Part shown: positions 7,593 to 15,035 of the stretch, piece after piece
How the letters are laid out: the number at the start of each line of letters is the position of its first letter
Numbering within the stretch: the first letter of the stretch is position 1
NCBI RefSeq assembly: GCF_028702905.1
Contig: NZ_JAQVNX010000018.1
Span: 1 to 32,351, forward strand
Reading direction: 5' to 3'
DNA length: 32,351 nucleotides
From: Methanofollis sp.
GTDB taxonomy: Archaea > Halobacteriota > Methanomicrobia > Methanomicrobiales > Methanofollaceae
Notes under the pieces: model-generated
The model's input: the letters and a program-made list of their open reading frames with translations, nothing else
The model's database searches: none
Told to the model about the DNA's origin: nothing
Program-made: the position numbers and the translations under genes

Positions 7593-8548
7593 CGCCTCCG
7601 CAGCATCGTCCTGAAACTATGGAAATCAAACGCGGCCGTCTCTTCCTGGGGCCCGACAAGCGCGAGGAACACATCGTCCAGGGTCGGTTGCCGGATCGAG
7701 ATCGAACTGACCTGCATCCCGGCGGAGGTGAGAGCACGGGCAAGTGCGATCCCGGCTTCTTCGCCGCATTCGGCTTTGAACCTCAATTCATCGCCTTCAC
7801 GCCTGAGAAACAGGGCGCCCTCGACTGTCTCCCCGGCGTACTCCCCGGAGGCGCGGATCGTCACGATATCGCTGCAGAGGTGGGCCTTCAGCGCCGTCGG
7901 CGTATCAGCCGCCGCCACGGCGCCGTGGTCGATGATCGCCACCCGGTCGCAGGCATGGTCTGCCTCGTCCATATAGTGGGTCGTCACGAAGACCGTCATC
8001 CCCCGGTTCTTCAGTGTGGTGATATGCTCCCAGATCTTCCGCCTTGCCGCCACGTCCAGACCGATCGTCGGTTCGTCCAGGAAGAGCACCTCGGGGTCGT
8101 GCACAAGCGCCTGCGCCAGTTCGAGTCGCCGCCGCATCCCGCCGGAGTATGTCCTGACGAGATCGTCGGCCCGGTCCGAGAGGTCCATCAGGGCGATCGC
8201 TTCGTCAGAGGTCTCGTGGGGGCGATCGATCCCGTAGAGTTTTGCAAAAAAAACAACGTTCTCCCGGCCCGTGAGTTTCGGGTCGAGCGCCATGTCCTGC
8301 GGGACATAGCTGATCCGCTCGCGGACCCGTTCGGGGTTCCGGGTCACGGAATACCCGCATATCCTCGCATCCCCGGCCGTGGGCTTGAGAAGCGTCGTCA
8401 GCATCTTCACCGTCGTCGTCTTCCCCGACCCGTTCGGCCCGAGGAGGCCGAAGATCTCGGTGCCGATATCGAGGTTCAGCCCATCCACGGCCCTGAGATC
8501 CCCGAAGGTCCGGGTCAGATTCTCTGTTTCGATCACTGCCATTGTCAT
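7589..8548 (-). CDS. ABC transporter ATP-binding protein (DrrA-like)
   Basis: A 319-residue ABC ATPase that would power the downstream permease at the cytoplasmic face. It has Walker A GPNGSGKTT (37-45), a Q-loop near YVPQDM (81-86), signature TYSGGMRRR (133-141), Walker B VLFLDEP (154-160) and the H-loop histidine in TTHYMDEA. A C-terminal beta-rich extension of about 80 residues matches the DrrA-type tail. It starts 7 bases after the cobN stop. ATG at 8548 abuts the AGGG, while a second ATG at 8542 has better spacing, so the true start may be two codons later. The tight spacing makes it part of the cobN operon. Confidence 0.88.
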   Translation of the reverse strand: MTMAVIETENLTRTFGDLRAVDGLNLDIGTEIFGLLGPNGSGKTTTVKMLTTLLKPTAGDARICGYSVTRNPERVRERISYVPQDMALDPKLTGRENVVFFAKLYGIDRPHETSDEAIALMDLSDRADDLVRTYSGGMRRRLELAQALVHDPEVLFLDEPTIGLDVAARRKIWEHITTLKNRGMTVFVTTHYMDEADHACDRVAIIDHGAVAAADTPTALKAHLCSDIVTIRASGEYAGETVEGALFLRREGDELRFKAECGEEAGIALARALTSAGMQVSSISIRQPTLDDVFLALVGPQEETAAFDFHSFRTMLRRR

Positions 8549-8555
8549 CCCTGTA

Positions 8556-11500
8556 CTACGTCCTGTCGCGCCGCCGTGCCGCCCTGATCTCGTCGAGGTT
8601 TGCGATGGTCACGCCGCCGCCCTGCACCGGGCCGTCGGCGCCGTCGAGTCGGTCTTCGAGCCACCCCTCCGTCTCCAGATAGGCGTCCCTGAGGCATTCG
8701 GCCACCTCGGGGTCCGGACTCCAGAGGCCCCTGCCCTGCGCCTCAAGAAGCCTGCGGCCGATCTCTTCGAGAGCAAAGGGGTTGTTCTCCTGGAAAAAGG
8801 ACCTGTTCTCCGGATCGAGGACGAAGGTCCGTGCGATCGCATCGAAGATCCGATCGTCCACCTCGCCGGTTGCGGCTTCCCAGCCGTAGACCCTTCCCAC
8901 CCTCTTTGCAATGTCGCCGGCGCCCTTGTAGCCGTGCCTCTTCATCCCCTCGATCCAGGCCGGGTTGATCAGTTTGGTCCTGACCACCCGGCCGAGTTCG
9001 GCGGCGAGGGTCCTGACCTCCACCTGCGAGGGCCTCCTCGTGTCGCCGTAGTACGCGGGGACGCGCTTCCCCGAGAGGGACCGTGCCGCGGCTGTCATGC
9101 CGCCGTGCGTCCCGAAGTAGCAGCAGCACCCGCAGAGGTCGTACTCGTCGGTCGCCGTCTTGTTGAAGGTCGCGTCCACGCCTGCAAGGAGGCCGGAGAA
9201 GGCATCGCGTTCATCGCGGCCGGGGTTGTCCCTGCCATAGGCATAGCCGTTCCATTCGATAAAAATTCCGGCAAGGTCCTTCTCTTCCTTCCAGGCCGAC
9301 GAGTAGACCGCAAGGCTCACGCCGTTGCCGTAGGTGCCAGGCCTGCTGGAGAAGATACGCGCCGTCGTGCCCGTCTTCAGGGCGCCGGCACGGATCGGGT
9401 TCATCTCCTCGGGTTCGTCGAGGGCGGCGACCGCCGCGATCGCATCGTCGAGCAGTTCGATGCAGGTGAAAAAACAGTCCCTGAGGATCCCGCTCGCCCG
9501 CACCGTGATATCGACCCGCGGCCGGCCGAGTTCTTCGAGGGGGATCACCCGGAAAGAGACGACTTTTCCGCCCCGCCAGACAGGTTCGACCCCGATGAGG
9601 GCGAGCATCTGGGCGAGTTCCTCGCCGTCGGCCCACATCAGGTCCGACGACATCCAGTACATCGCGATCGAGCGCGGATCCTCCCCGTGCTCCTTGCGAT
9701 GTCCGGCGATCAGCGCATCGGCGAGTCTCCTCCCGACGGCCCATGCGGCACGGGTGGGGACCGAAGCGGGGTCGAGGGAGTAGAAGTTCCGCCCTGTCGG
9801 GAGGACCTCGGGGTGGCCGCGGGTGATCAGGCCCGCGGGGCCGGGTTCGACGAAGCCGCCGTCCAGGGCGTGGAGGAGGCTCTCGATCTCGCCGGAGGCG
9901 TCGATCGCCGCGGCCATGCTCAGGGCCTGCTCTGCCAGGGTTGCGACTGCGTCGGCAGTGCCGGGAAGAGGGGGCCTGCCGCAGGCGTCTTCGACCGCCG
10001 TCCGGGCGTCGGCACCCCGCAGGACGGCATCGACGAACGCGGCCTCAGCCTCGTCACGCGTCCCGACCGCCGCCGGGTTATCGTCGGGGCCGAAGAGGGC
10101 CGAGCCGAGGGCGTCGTCGAACCTGAGCGCCGCCTGGATGAACCTGACGCGGTCGGTCCCTTCGGGGCGGGAGCCGAAGATGTGCATGCCGTCCGGGATC
10201 CGGGAGGACGCCACCTTTGCAAGTTCCTGGTGTGTCCTGGCGACGAAGGCCGGGAAGTCCTGCCGACTCGCCTGCAGTCCGGCGAGATCTGTTTCTTCTT
10301 CCAGTCCGGCCTCGTGGACGGCATCGAGGATCTGGTGCTCCAGGGCATGGGCGCGGGCAGGGTCACTCTCCCGGGCGCGGCCGTACTCGTCGAGTAATGC
10401 CTCCAGGTCCTTGAGTGCGCCATAGAGGCCGGCGGCCTGCATCACGGTCTGCATATGGTCGACGAGCGTCGCGTGGGCCCGGCGTTTGGCGATCGTCCCC
10501 TCGGGAGGGTTGTCGGCATTGTAGATGTAGAGGTGCGGGACCGTCCCGATCGCGATGTCGGGGAAACAGCGGCCTGACAGTGCGACAGATTTTCCAGGCA
10601 GGAACTCAAGGTTGCCGTGCGTCCCCACATGGATGATCGCGTCGGCGCCAAAGACCCGTTCCAGCCAGCGATAGGTCGCCAGGTACTGGTGGGTGGGCGG
10701 GGTCTCCGGGTCGTGGAGGATCCGGCAGACGGTCCCGTCGCACTTCGCCCCGGCGCACCCCCGCTTCGGCTGGACGCAGACGACGGCGTTCCCGAAGCTG
10801 ACTCCGGTGACGACGATCCGCCCCTCATGGACCATTGCCGGCGGGATACCATCGATCTCTTCGCCGGGCGGCCTGCCCCACGCTGTCTCCATCGTCGACC
10901 TGACCACGGGGTCGAGTTCGGCAAACCATGCCACGTACTCGTCAGGGGCGACCTGCGCGAGCGCCCCGCCCGACCGGACGATGGAACCGACAGAGGTCCA
11001 CCTGAAGTCGCTGATCGCTCGTTTTTCCATGATCAGGTCGATCAATGCTTTCCCGTCGGCCGGGGGATCGACCGCGTAGCCCTTCTCCCTGAGGGCGGCG
11101 AGGATCCGGGCAACGCTTTCGAGGGTGTCGAGGTGGGCGCCGGCACCGACGGTCGCTTCGACTGAAGAGCAGGGGTTGTTATGGAGGATAAAGGCGACCT
11201 TCCTCTGTGCGGCCGGTTTTTCCCGGAGAGAGAGCCAGGCCTCGACGCGGCGACAGATCCTCTCGATCCGCTCGGGAATCGGGTCGTGCATCCCGGCATC
11301 GGATTCCTCCGTCCCGGCAGGAAGCATCTCGATCATCCCTTCGAACTCGGGGAGCGCGATCGACCACCCGACCTCGGCGGCAGGAAGGCCGAGAGAGGAG
11401 GCAAGCCATTCCTCCTGGCTCCGGTGGTAGAGAAGCACCGGATGGGCGACAGGGCAGTCGATCTGCCGGGGAAGAGCGCCCGCCGCATCTGCGGTCGGGG

Positions 11501-12215
11501 CATGGAAGACGGGCTGGAGGTTCAGGACAAAGTCCGTCCCGTCCGCGAACCATTCCGCAGCCACCTCGGCGCCGGGCCGTGCACCGAGTTCCCGGTCGCC
11601 CATGGAAAGACAGAAGATCGGGATCACGTCGGCGAAGATCTCGATCCGCCGGACAAGGGCGTCCACGACCCCGCGATCCCCGTTCGCCCAGTAGGTCCGG
11701 GAAAAGACGATCCCGACAGAGCAGGGATGGCGCCTCGGCCGCCAGGCGCGGAAGGACGAGACGTCGGCGAAGGGATCGGGGGCGTCAGGGTGATAGATCC
11801 CTTCCCAGGGGAGAGAGCTCGGGGGTTCGGGTTCGTCGCCGGACCCGTCCGCGACCGCCCGGAGGTACCGCACCATGAGCCTGAAATTTTCGATGCCGCC
11901 GTGGACGACATATGCCGAAACAGCAGCGGCGACCGTGAGGGGGACGGTCGAGAGCGTCCAGAACGCCTCGTCGTGCCCGAAGGAGACGACCGGGATATCG
12001 GTGCGTATCTGCGGGATCAGGTCGTCCCAGGCCCGGTCACGGGACGGGTGGAGGAGGACCAGGTCGGCGTCGGCCTGATCGGCAAGGAACCGGCCCCGTG
12101 CCGCGGGATCGTCGACTTCATGGGTGCCGGTGACGGCGCAGGACACCCCTTCTTCCGCGGCGGCGGCCCTGAGGAGCACGGCGTCGCTCCCCCAGACAAT
12201 CGCGACGATCTTCAT
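8556..12215 (-). CDS. cobN: CobN/Mg-chelatase large-subunit (ChlH-like) protein
   Basis: A 1219-residue protein of the CobN/ChlH family, the porphyrin- or corrin-binding subunit of an ATP-dependent metal chelatase, normally about 1200-1300 residues. Family landmarks include HVGTHGNLEFLPGKSVAL, FGTHGGMTAA, and the C-terminal INPAWIEGMKRHGYKGA segment followed by NPFALEEIGRRLLEA. An unusual cysteine cluster, C1028-G-C-C-C1032, sits just before the FGTHGG motif. The start is placed at 12215 because GGGAGGG lies a few bases upstream there and the protein then begins MKIVAIVWGSD. The ATG overlaps the stop of the preceding 60-codon ORF as ATGA. The AAA+/VWA partner lies just beyond the two ABC genes. 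In methanogens this family is usually assigned to cobalt insertion for B12, but several paralogues occur, so cobalt is likely rather than proven. Confidence 0.88.
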   Translation of the reverse strand: MKIVAIVWGSDAVLLRAAAAEEGVSCAVTGTHEVDDPAARGRFLADQADADLVLLHPSRDRAWDDLIPQIRTDIPVVSFGHDEAFWTLSTVPLTVAAAVSAYVVHGGIENFRLMVRYLRAVADGSGDEPEPPSSLPWEGIYHPDAPDPFADVSSFRAWRPRRHPCSVGIVFSRTYWANGDRGVVDALVRRIEIFADVIPIFCLSMGDRELGARPGAEVAAEWFADGTDFVLNLQPVFHAPTADAAGALPRQIDCPVAHPVLLYHRSQEEWLASSLGLPAAEVGWSIALPEFEGMIEMLPAGTEESDAGMHDPIPERIERICRRVEAWLSLREKPAAQRKVAFILHNNPCSSVEATVGAGAHLDTLESVARILAALREKGYAVDPPADGKALIDLIMEKRAISDFRWTSVGSIVRSGGALAQVAPDEYVAWFAELDPVVRSTMETAWGRPPGEEIDGIPPAMVHEGRIVVTGVSFGNAVVCVQPKRGCAGAKCDGTVCRILHDPETPPTHQYLATYRWLERVFGADAIIHVGTHGNLEFLPGKSVALSGRCFPDIAIGTVPHLYIYNADNPPEGTIAKRRAHATLVDHMQTVMQAAGLYGALKDLEALLDEYGRARESDPARAHALEHQILDAVHEAGLEEETDLAGLQASRQDFPAFVARTHQELAKVASSRIPDGMHIFGSRPEGTDRVRFIQAALRFDDALGSALFGPDDNPAAVGTRDEAEAAFVDAVLRGADARTAVEDACGRPPLPGTADAVATLAEQALSMAAAIDASGEIESLLHALDGGFVEPGPAGLITRGHPEVLPTGRNFYSLDPASVPTRAAWAVGRRLADALIAGHRKEHGEDPRSIAMYWMSSDLMWADGEELAQMLALIGVEPVWRGGKVVSFRVIPLEELGRPRVDITVRASGILRDCFFTCIELLDDAIAAVAALDEPEEMNPIRAGALKTGTTARIFSSRPGTYGNGVSLAVYSSAWKEEKDLAGIFIEWNGYAYGRDNPGRDERDAFSGLLAGVDATFNKTATDEYDLCGCCCYFGTHGGMTAAARSLSGKRVPAYYGDTRRPSQVEVRTLAAELGRVVRTKLINPAWIEGMKRHGYKGAGDIAKRVGRVYGWEAATGEVDDRIFDAIARTFVLDPENRSFFQENNPFALEEIGRRLLEAQGRGLWSPDPEVAECLRDAYLETEGWLEDRLDGADGPVQGGGVTIANLDEIRAARRRDRT

Positions 12216-12394
12216 GCCGTCCCTCCCACAACCGGAAGGCCAGCACAACCCGCATCGCAGGAGACCTCGACGTCGTACATCTCCTCCGGCCGATAGCGAA
12301 AGAGGACCGGCAGCCGAAAGCCGGTCGGAATGCGATCGATTCCATTGCCGGGGCGGATGGCAAGAACAGGGGCAATGAAGCGCGGGCCGTTCAT
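12212..12394 (-). CDS. Small protein (60 aa) translationally coupled to cobN
   Basis: ATG at 12394 opens 60 codons that end in TGA overlapping the cobN ATG (ATGA), the usual sign of coupled archaeal genes. Codon choice is like that of the neighbouring GC-rich genes. The peptide starts MNGPRFIAPVLAIRPG and ends CDAGCAGLPVVGG, with a Cys-x3-Cys pair near the C-terminus that could touch a metal. It is not hydrophobic enough for a membrane helix. The start has no Shine-Dalgarno but a TATA-like stretch lies about 30 bases upstream, which would suit a leaderless transcript. No family is recognised. It could be a chelatase accessory peptide or a leader ORF that sets cobN translation. Confidence 0.5.
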   Translation of the reverse strand: MNGPRFIAPVLAIRPGNGIDRIPTGFRLPVLFRYRPEEMYDVEVSCDAGCAGLPVVGGTA

Positions 12395-12413
12395 AGGAGT
12401 ATATTTTTCAGCG

Positions 12414-12433
12414 TATGATAAAAAGATATCATA
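12414..12433. promoter_or_regulatory. Perfect 7-6-7 dyad overlapping the predicted cobN-operon TATA box
   Basis: TATGATA, a 6-base spacer, then TATCATA form a perfect inverted repeat 20 bases long. Read on the minus strand, this AT-rich stretch lies 20-40 bases upstream of the ATG at 12394, where a TATA box for a near-leaderless transcript would fall. A dimeric repressor bound here would block TBP. The half-site GTATGA resembles the outer part of bacterial NikR boxes, but the spacing is wrong for the E. coli type. Confidence 0.4.
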
Positions 12434-12447
12434 ATTATTTGCAACAT

Positions 12448-12464
12448 TGTGACACCAAATCACA
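12448..12464. promoter_or_regulatory. Second dyad (5-7-5) upstream of the cobN operon
   Basis: TGTGA, 7 bases, TCACA make an inverted repeat just upstream of the TATA-overlapping dyad. It is short and could be chance. Its place in the same intergenic gap makes a second regulator site possible. Confidence 0.25.
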
Positions 12465-12537
12465 CCTCGATAAAAGACGTGTTACCGGCACAGGAAAAGA
12501 TGCCGCCACTGACAGGACGCACGCGCCTTTTCTCTTT

Positions 12538-12807
12538 TCACATCCCCGCAAAGACGCACCCGATGCAGATCGCAAGTTCAAGGGCAGTGATGCCACCGAT
12601 CTCGAACCAGGCCACACCGTCCGGCAGGGCGACCGTCTTCCTCCAGACCGCCAGGATCATCCCGGTCATCAAGAGGATGAGAGCGTTCATGCCGGCGTTG
12701 AGGGGGGAGCCTGTAGCAATGAGAAATGCTGTTGCGGCGACCCCAAGAGGGAAGGCGGCCGTGACGCCAAGGAGGACGGGGGCGTTCCTGGGGGAAGGGG
12801 CGATCAT
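12538..12807 (-). CDS. Small three-helix membrane protein, unknown
   Basis: An 89-residue hydrophobic protein with three likely membrane segments at about 11-32, 39-55 and 66-88. It has one short polar loop (WRKTVALPDG) and almost no tail after the last helix. No family is recognised. A TATA-like CTTTAAATT centred about 30 bases before the ATG predicts a transcript with little or no leader, and no Shine-Dalgarno is present, which agrees. It lies upstream of the cobN operon on the same strand but is separated by 143 bases. It diverges from ugd. A substrate-transport link is possible but has no direct support. Confidence 0.6.
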   Translation of the reverse strand: MIAPSPRNAPVLLGVTAAFPLGVAATAFLIATGSPLNAGMNALILLMTGMILAVWRKTVALPDGVAWFEIGGITALELAICIGCVFAGM

Positions 12808-12832
12808 GGATGGCGGGAATGAGGCAAGATGG

Positions 12833-12842
12833 AATTTAAAGA
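12833..12842 (-). promoter_or_regulatory. TATA box for the small membrane-protein gene (leaderless type)
   Basis: CTTTAAATT on the minus strand is centred about 30 bases upstream of the ATG at 12807. This predicts transcription starting within a few bases of the start codon. Confidence 0.45.
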
Positions 12843-12900
12843 TTGTGAAATGATGGCCAGGAGGATATGAACGCGAGGGCCCGTGCCATCCATGCCAGAG

Positions 12901-12910
12901 GCATTATATG
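12901..12910 (+). promoter_or_regulatory. Possible TATA box for the ugd-led operon
   Basis: CATTATATGC is the best TATA-like element in the gap before ugd. It predicts transcription start near 12930 and a leader of about 70 bases ending in the GGGGG-CAGG ribosome-binding region. This is a single short motif, so the call is weak. Confidence 0.3.
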
Positions 12911-12999
12911 CAGGGAGGCGCAGATGCGGCGATCAAGCCGGCGACACATCACAGAAGAAAAAGAATAATTCAGTCAATCGAGCCGTAACGGGGGGCAGG

Positions 13000-14265
13000 A
13001 TGAGGGTATCTGTAATTGGCGGCGGGTATGTCGGCGTTGTCACCGCTGCGTGCTTTGCACACCTGGGGCACGGTGTCTCGATCGTCGAGGTCGACGCAGG
13101 CAAGGTCAGGACGATCAATGCCGGAGAGCCCCCGATCTATGAGGAAGGGCTCGAAGGACTCCTCAAAGTACATGCCGGGAAGAAACTCGTCGCGGGGACG
13201 GAGTACGGGCCTGTTGCCGACTCGGACCTCTCCTTCATCTGCGTCGGGACGCCGCCGGCATGGGACGGGAGTGCCGACCTCTCGTACATCACCGCGGCGT
13301 GCCGCTCCATCGGCGAGGTCCTCCGCGGCGGGAAGAAGGCGCACACAGTCGTCGTGAAGAGTACCGTGCCGCCGGGAACGACCGAAAACCTCGTCATCCC
13401 CACAGTCAGAGAGGCTTCAGGGCGGAATGACCTCGGCTTTGCGATGAACCCTGAGTTCCTCAGGGAAGGGAGGGCGGTGAAGGACTTCCTCCACCCCGAC
13501 AGGATCGTCATCGGGAGCACCGACCCCGCGGCAGGTGAGCGGGTTTCGAAGGTGTATCAGGGCCTTGACGCCCCGATCATGCGGACAGGCACCACCGCCG
13601 CCGAGATGATCAAGTACGCCTCCAACGCCCTCCTTGCAATGAAGATCTCCTACACCAACGAGATCGGGAACCTCTGCAAGCGCCTCGGCATCGACGTCTA
13701 CGAGGTGATGCAGGGCGTGGGACTCGACAGGAGGGTCTCCCCCCACTTCCTCAACGCGGGCGCCGGTTTCGGCGGCAGTTGTTTCCCGAAAGACGTCGCC
13801 GCCCTCATCCATCTTGCGGAGAGGCACGGGGAGGACCCGGTCCTCCTCCGGTCGGTGATGGAGGTGAACAGGCGGCAACCCCTCCGGATGATCCGGATCC
13901 TGAAGGATCGGGTCGGGGATCTGAACAGCAAAAAAATTGCCGTCCTCGGCCTCGCCTTCAAGGACGGCACCGACGACATCAGGGAGTCGCGGGCGGTCCC
14001 GGTCATCGAGGCCCTGCTGGAGAGTGGGGCGGCGGTCGCCGCCTACGACCCCCTCGCCGTCCCGAACATGCGCCAGGTCTTCCCGCAGATCGAGTACTGC
14101 ACCGGGGCCGCAGAGGCCCTGGCCGGTGCCGACGCCTGCCTGCTGATGACAGAGTGGCCGGAGTTTTCCCGCCTCGACGGCGAGTTCGAACTGATGAAGA
14201 ACCGCGTTGTCATCGAGGGGAGGAGAGTCCTCTCCTGCGACGGGAAGGAGGGCATATGCTGGTAA
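13000..14265 (+). CDS. ugd: UDP-glucose 6-dehydrogenase
   Basis: A 421-residue nucleotide-sugar dehydrogenase that would oxidise UDP-glucose to UDP-glucuronate with two NAD+ in the cytoplasm. The N-terminal Rossmann motif is GGGYVG (7-12). The catalytic cysteine is Cys261 in GFGGSCFPKD. The central helix KYASNALLAMKISYTNEIG and the C-terminal FKDGTDDIRESRA segment are typical of the UDP-Glc/GDP-Man/UDP-ManNAc dehydrogenase family. The start was set at 13000 because the fold begins there with MRVSVIGGGY after a G-rich ribosome-binding region; a longer frame from 12883 adds only non-conserved sequence. It overlaps the nucleotidylyltransferase gene by 10 bases. UDP-glucose is preferred as substrate because of the neighbouring pyrophosphorylase, but UDP-ManNAc is not excluded. 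Confidence 0.88.
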   Translation: MRVSVIGGGYVGVVTAACFAHLGHGVSIVEVDAGKVRTINAGEPPIYEEGLEGLLKVHAGKKLVAGTEYGPVADSDLSFICVGTPPAWDGSADLSYITAACRSIGEVLRGGKKAHTVVVKSTVPPGTTENLVIPTVREASGRNDLGFAMNPEFLREGRAVKDFLHPDRIVIGSTDPAAGERVSKVYQGLDAPIMRTGTTAAEMIKYASNALLAMKISYTNEIGNLCKRLGIDVYEVMQGVGLDRRVSPHFLNAGAGFGGSCFPKDVAALIHLAERHGEDPVLLRSVMEVNRRQPLRMIRILKDRVGDLNSKKIAVLGLAFKDGTDDIRESRAVPVIEALLESGAAVAAYDPLAVPNMRQVFPQIEYCTGAAEALAGADACLLMTEWPEFSRLDGEFELMKNRVVIEGRRVLSCDGKEGICW

Positions 14266-15035
14266 GACAGGGCCTGATCCCGGCGGCAGGGTCTGGGACG
14301 CGCCTCGGGCCCTTCACCAACGCGATCCCGAAAGAACTCCTCCCTGTCGGTGAGAAGGCCGTGATCGAGCACGTGGTCGAGGCGATGGCCGGGGCCGGCA
14401 TCGAGGAGATCGCCATCGTCGTCTCGCCGCACAAGCACGGCCTCTCCGATTACCTCGGTTCGGGGAAACGCTTCGGCGTCACCTGCACCTATGTCGTCCA
14501 GGACGAGCGCCTCGGGCTTGCGAACGCCGTCGCCGCGGGGGAGCACGTCATCGACGGCACCTTCGCCGTCGTCCTCGGCGACAACTTCTTCGCCCCCACG
14601 ACCTTCCTCGCCGACCTCATCGCTTTCCACACCTCCCGGCATGCCGACGCCACCGTCGGCGTCGCCGAGGTGGCCGACGTCACCCGCCACGGGATCATCA
14701 GGCCCGACGGCGACCGCATCCTCGGCATGGTCGAGAAGCCCGCCCCCGAGGAGGCGCCGAGCCGTCTTGGGGCCATCGGCGCCTACGTCTTCGAGAAGAA
14801 CATCTTCGACGCGATCGGGCGGACAGAGCCCGGCTACAAGGGGGAGTACCAGCTCACCGACTCGATAGGACGGGAGATCGAGGAGGGGAAGAGGGTGCTG
14901 TACCGCCAGATCAACGGCATCCACATCGACGTTGGGACCCCGCACGATTTGATGCGGGCGAATGAGTGGTATTTGAGGGAGAACGGGCACGAAAAGAAGG
15001 GCCATCCCCGCACCATCCAGGACGGACGACCATGA
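14256..15035 (+). CDS. Sugar-1-phosphate nucleotidylyltransferase (UTP- or dTTP-glucose-1-phosphate type)
   Basis: A 259-residue nucleotidyltransferase that would form NDP-glucose plus pyrophosphate from glucose-1-phosphate and an NTP. The signature PAAGSGTRLGPFTNAIPKEL (residues 9-28) contains the G-x-G-T-R nucleotide loop and the conserved Lys. VVLGDNFF carries the metal-binding Asp, and EKP (MVEKPAPEEA) and GAYVF match the sugar pocket. GAAGGAGGG sits just upstream of the ATG at 14256, inside the end of ugd. It also overlaps the next gene by ATGA. Its place directly after ugd argues for UTP and supply of UDP-glucose. By length and motifs alone it could equally be RmlA-like. Confidence 0.85.
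   Translation: MLVRQGLIPAAGSGTRLGPFTNAIPKELLPVGEKAVIEHVVEAMAGAGIEEIAIVVSPHKHGLSDYLGSGKRFGVTCTYVVQDERLGLANAVAAGEHVIDGTFAVVLGDNFFAPTTFLADLIAFHTSRHADATVGVAEVADVTRHGIIRPDGDRILGMVEKPAPEEAPSRLGAIGAYVFEKNIFDAIGRTEPGYKGEYQLTDSIGREIEEGKRVLYRQINGIHIDVGTPHDLMRANEWYLRENGHEKKGHPRTIQDGRP

Noticed and set aside
8379-10397. 672-codon plus-strand ORF opposite cobN
   Set aside because: Antisense shadow with no domain. The cobN frame is continuous and conserved.
12414-12433. Bacterial-type NikR operator upstream of cobN
   Set aside because: The half-site resembles GTATGA but the spacing is about 10 rather than 16 bases, and the second half-site is TCATAA. Kept only as a generic dyad.
12867-12968. 33-codon Arg-rich ORF after AGGAGG, upstream of ugd
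   Set aside because: The ribosome-binding site is only 2 bases from the ATG, composition is unlike a known leader peptide, and it partly overlaps the proposed ugd TATA box.
13779-14255. N-terminal extension of the nucleotidylyltransferase frame into ugd
   Set aside because: The extension is a shadow of ugd. The family fold starts at the ATG 14256 with its own ribosome-binding site.
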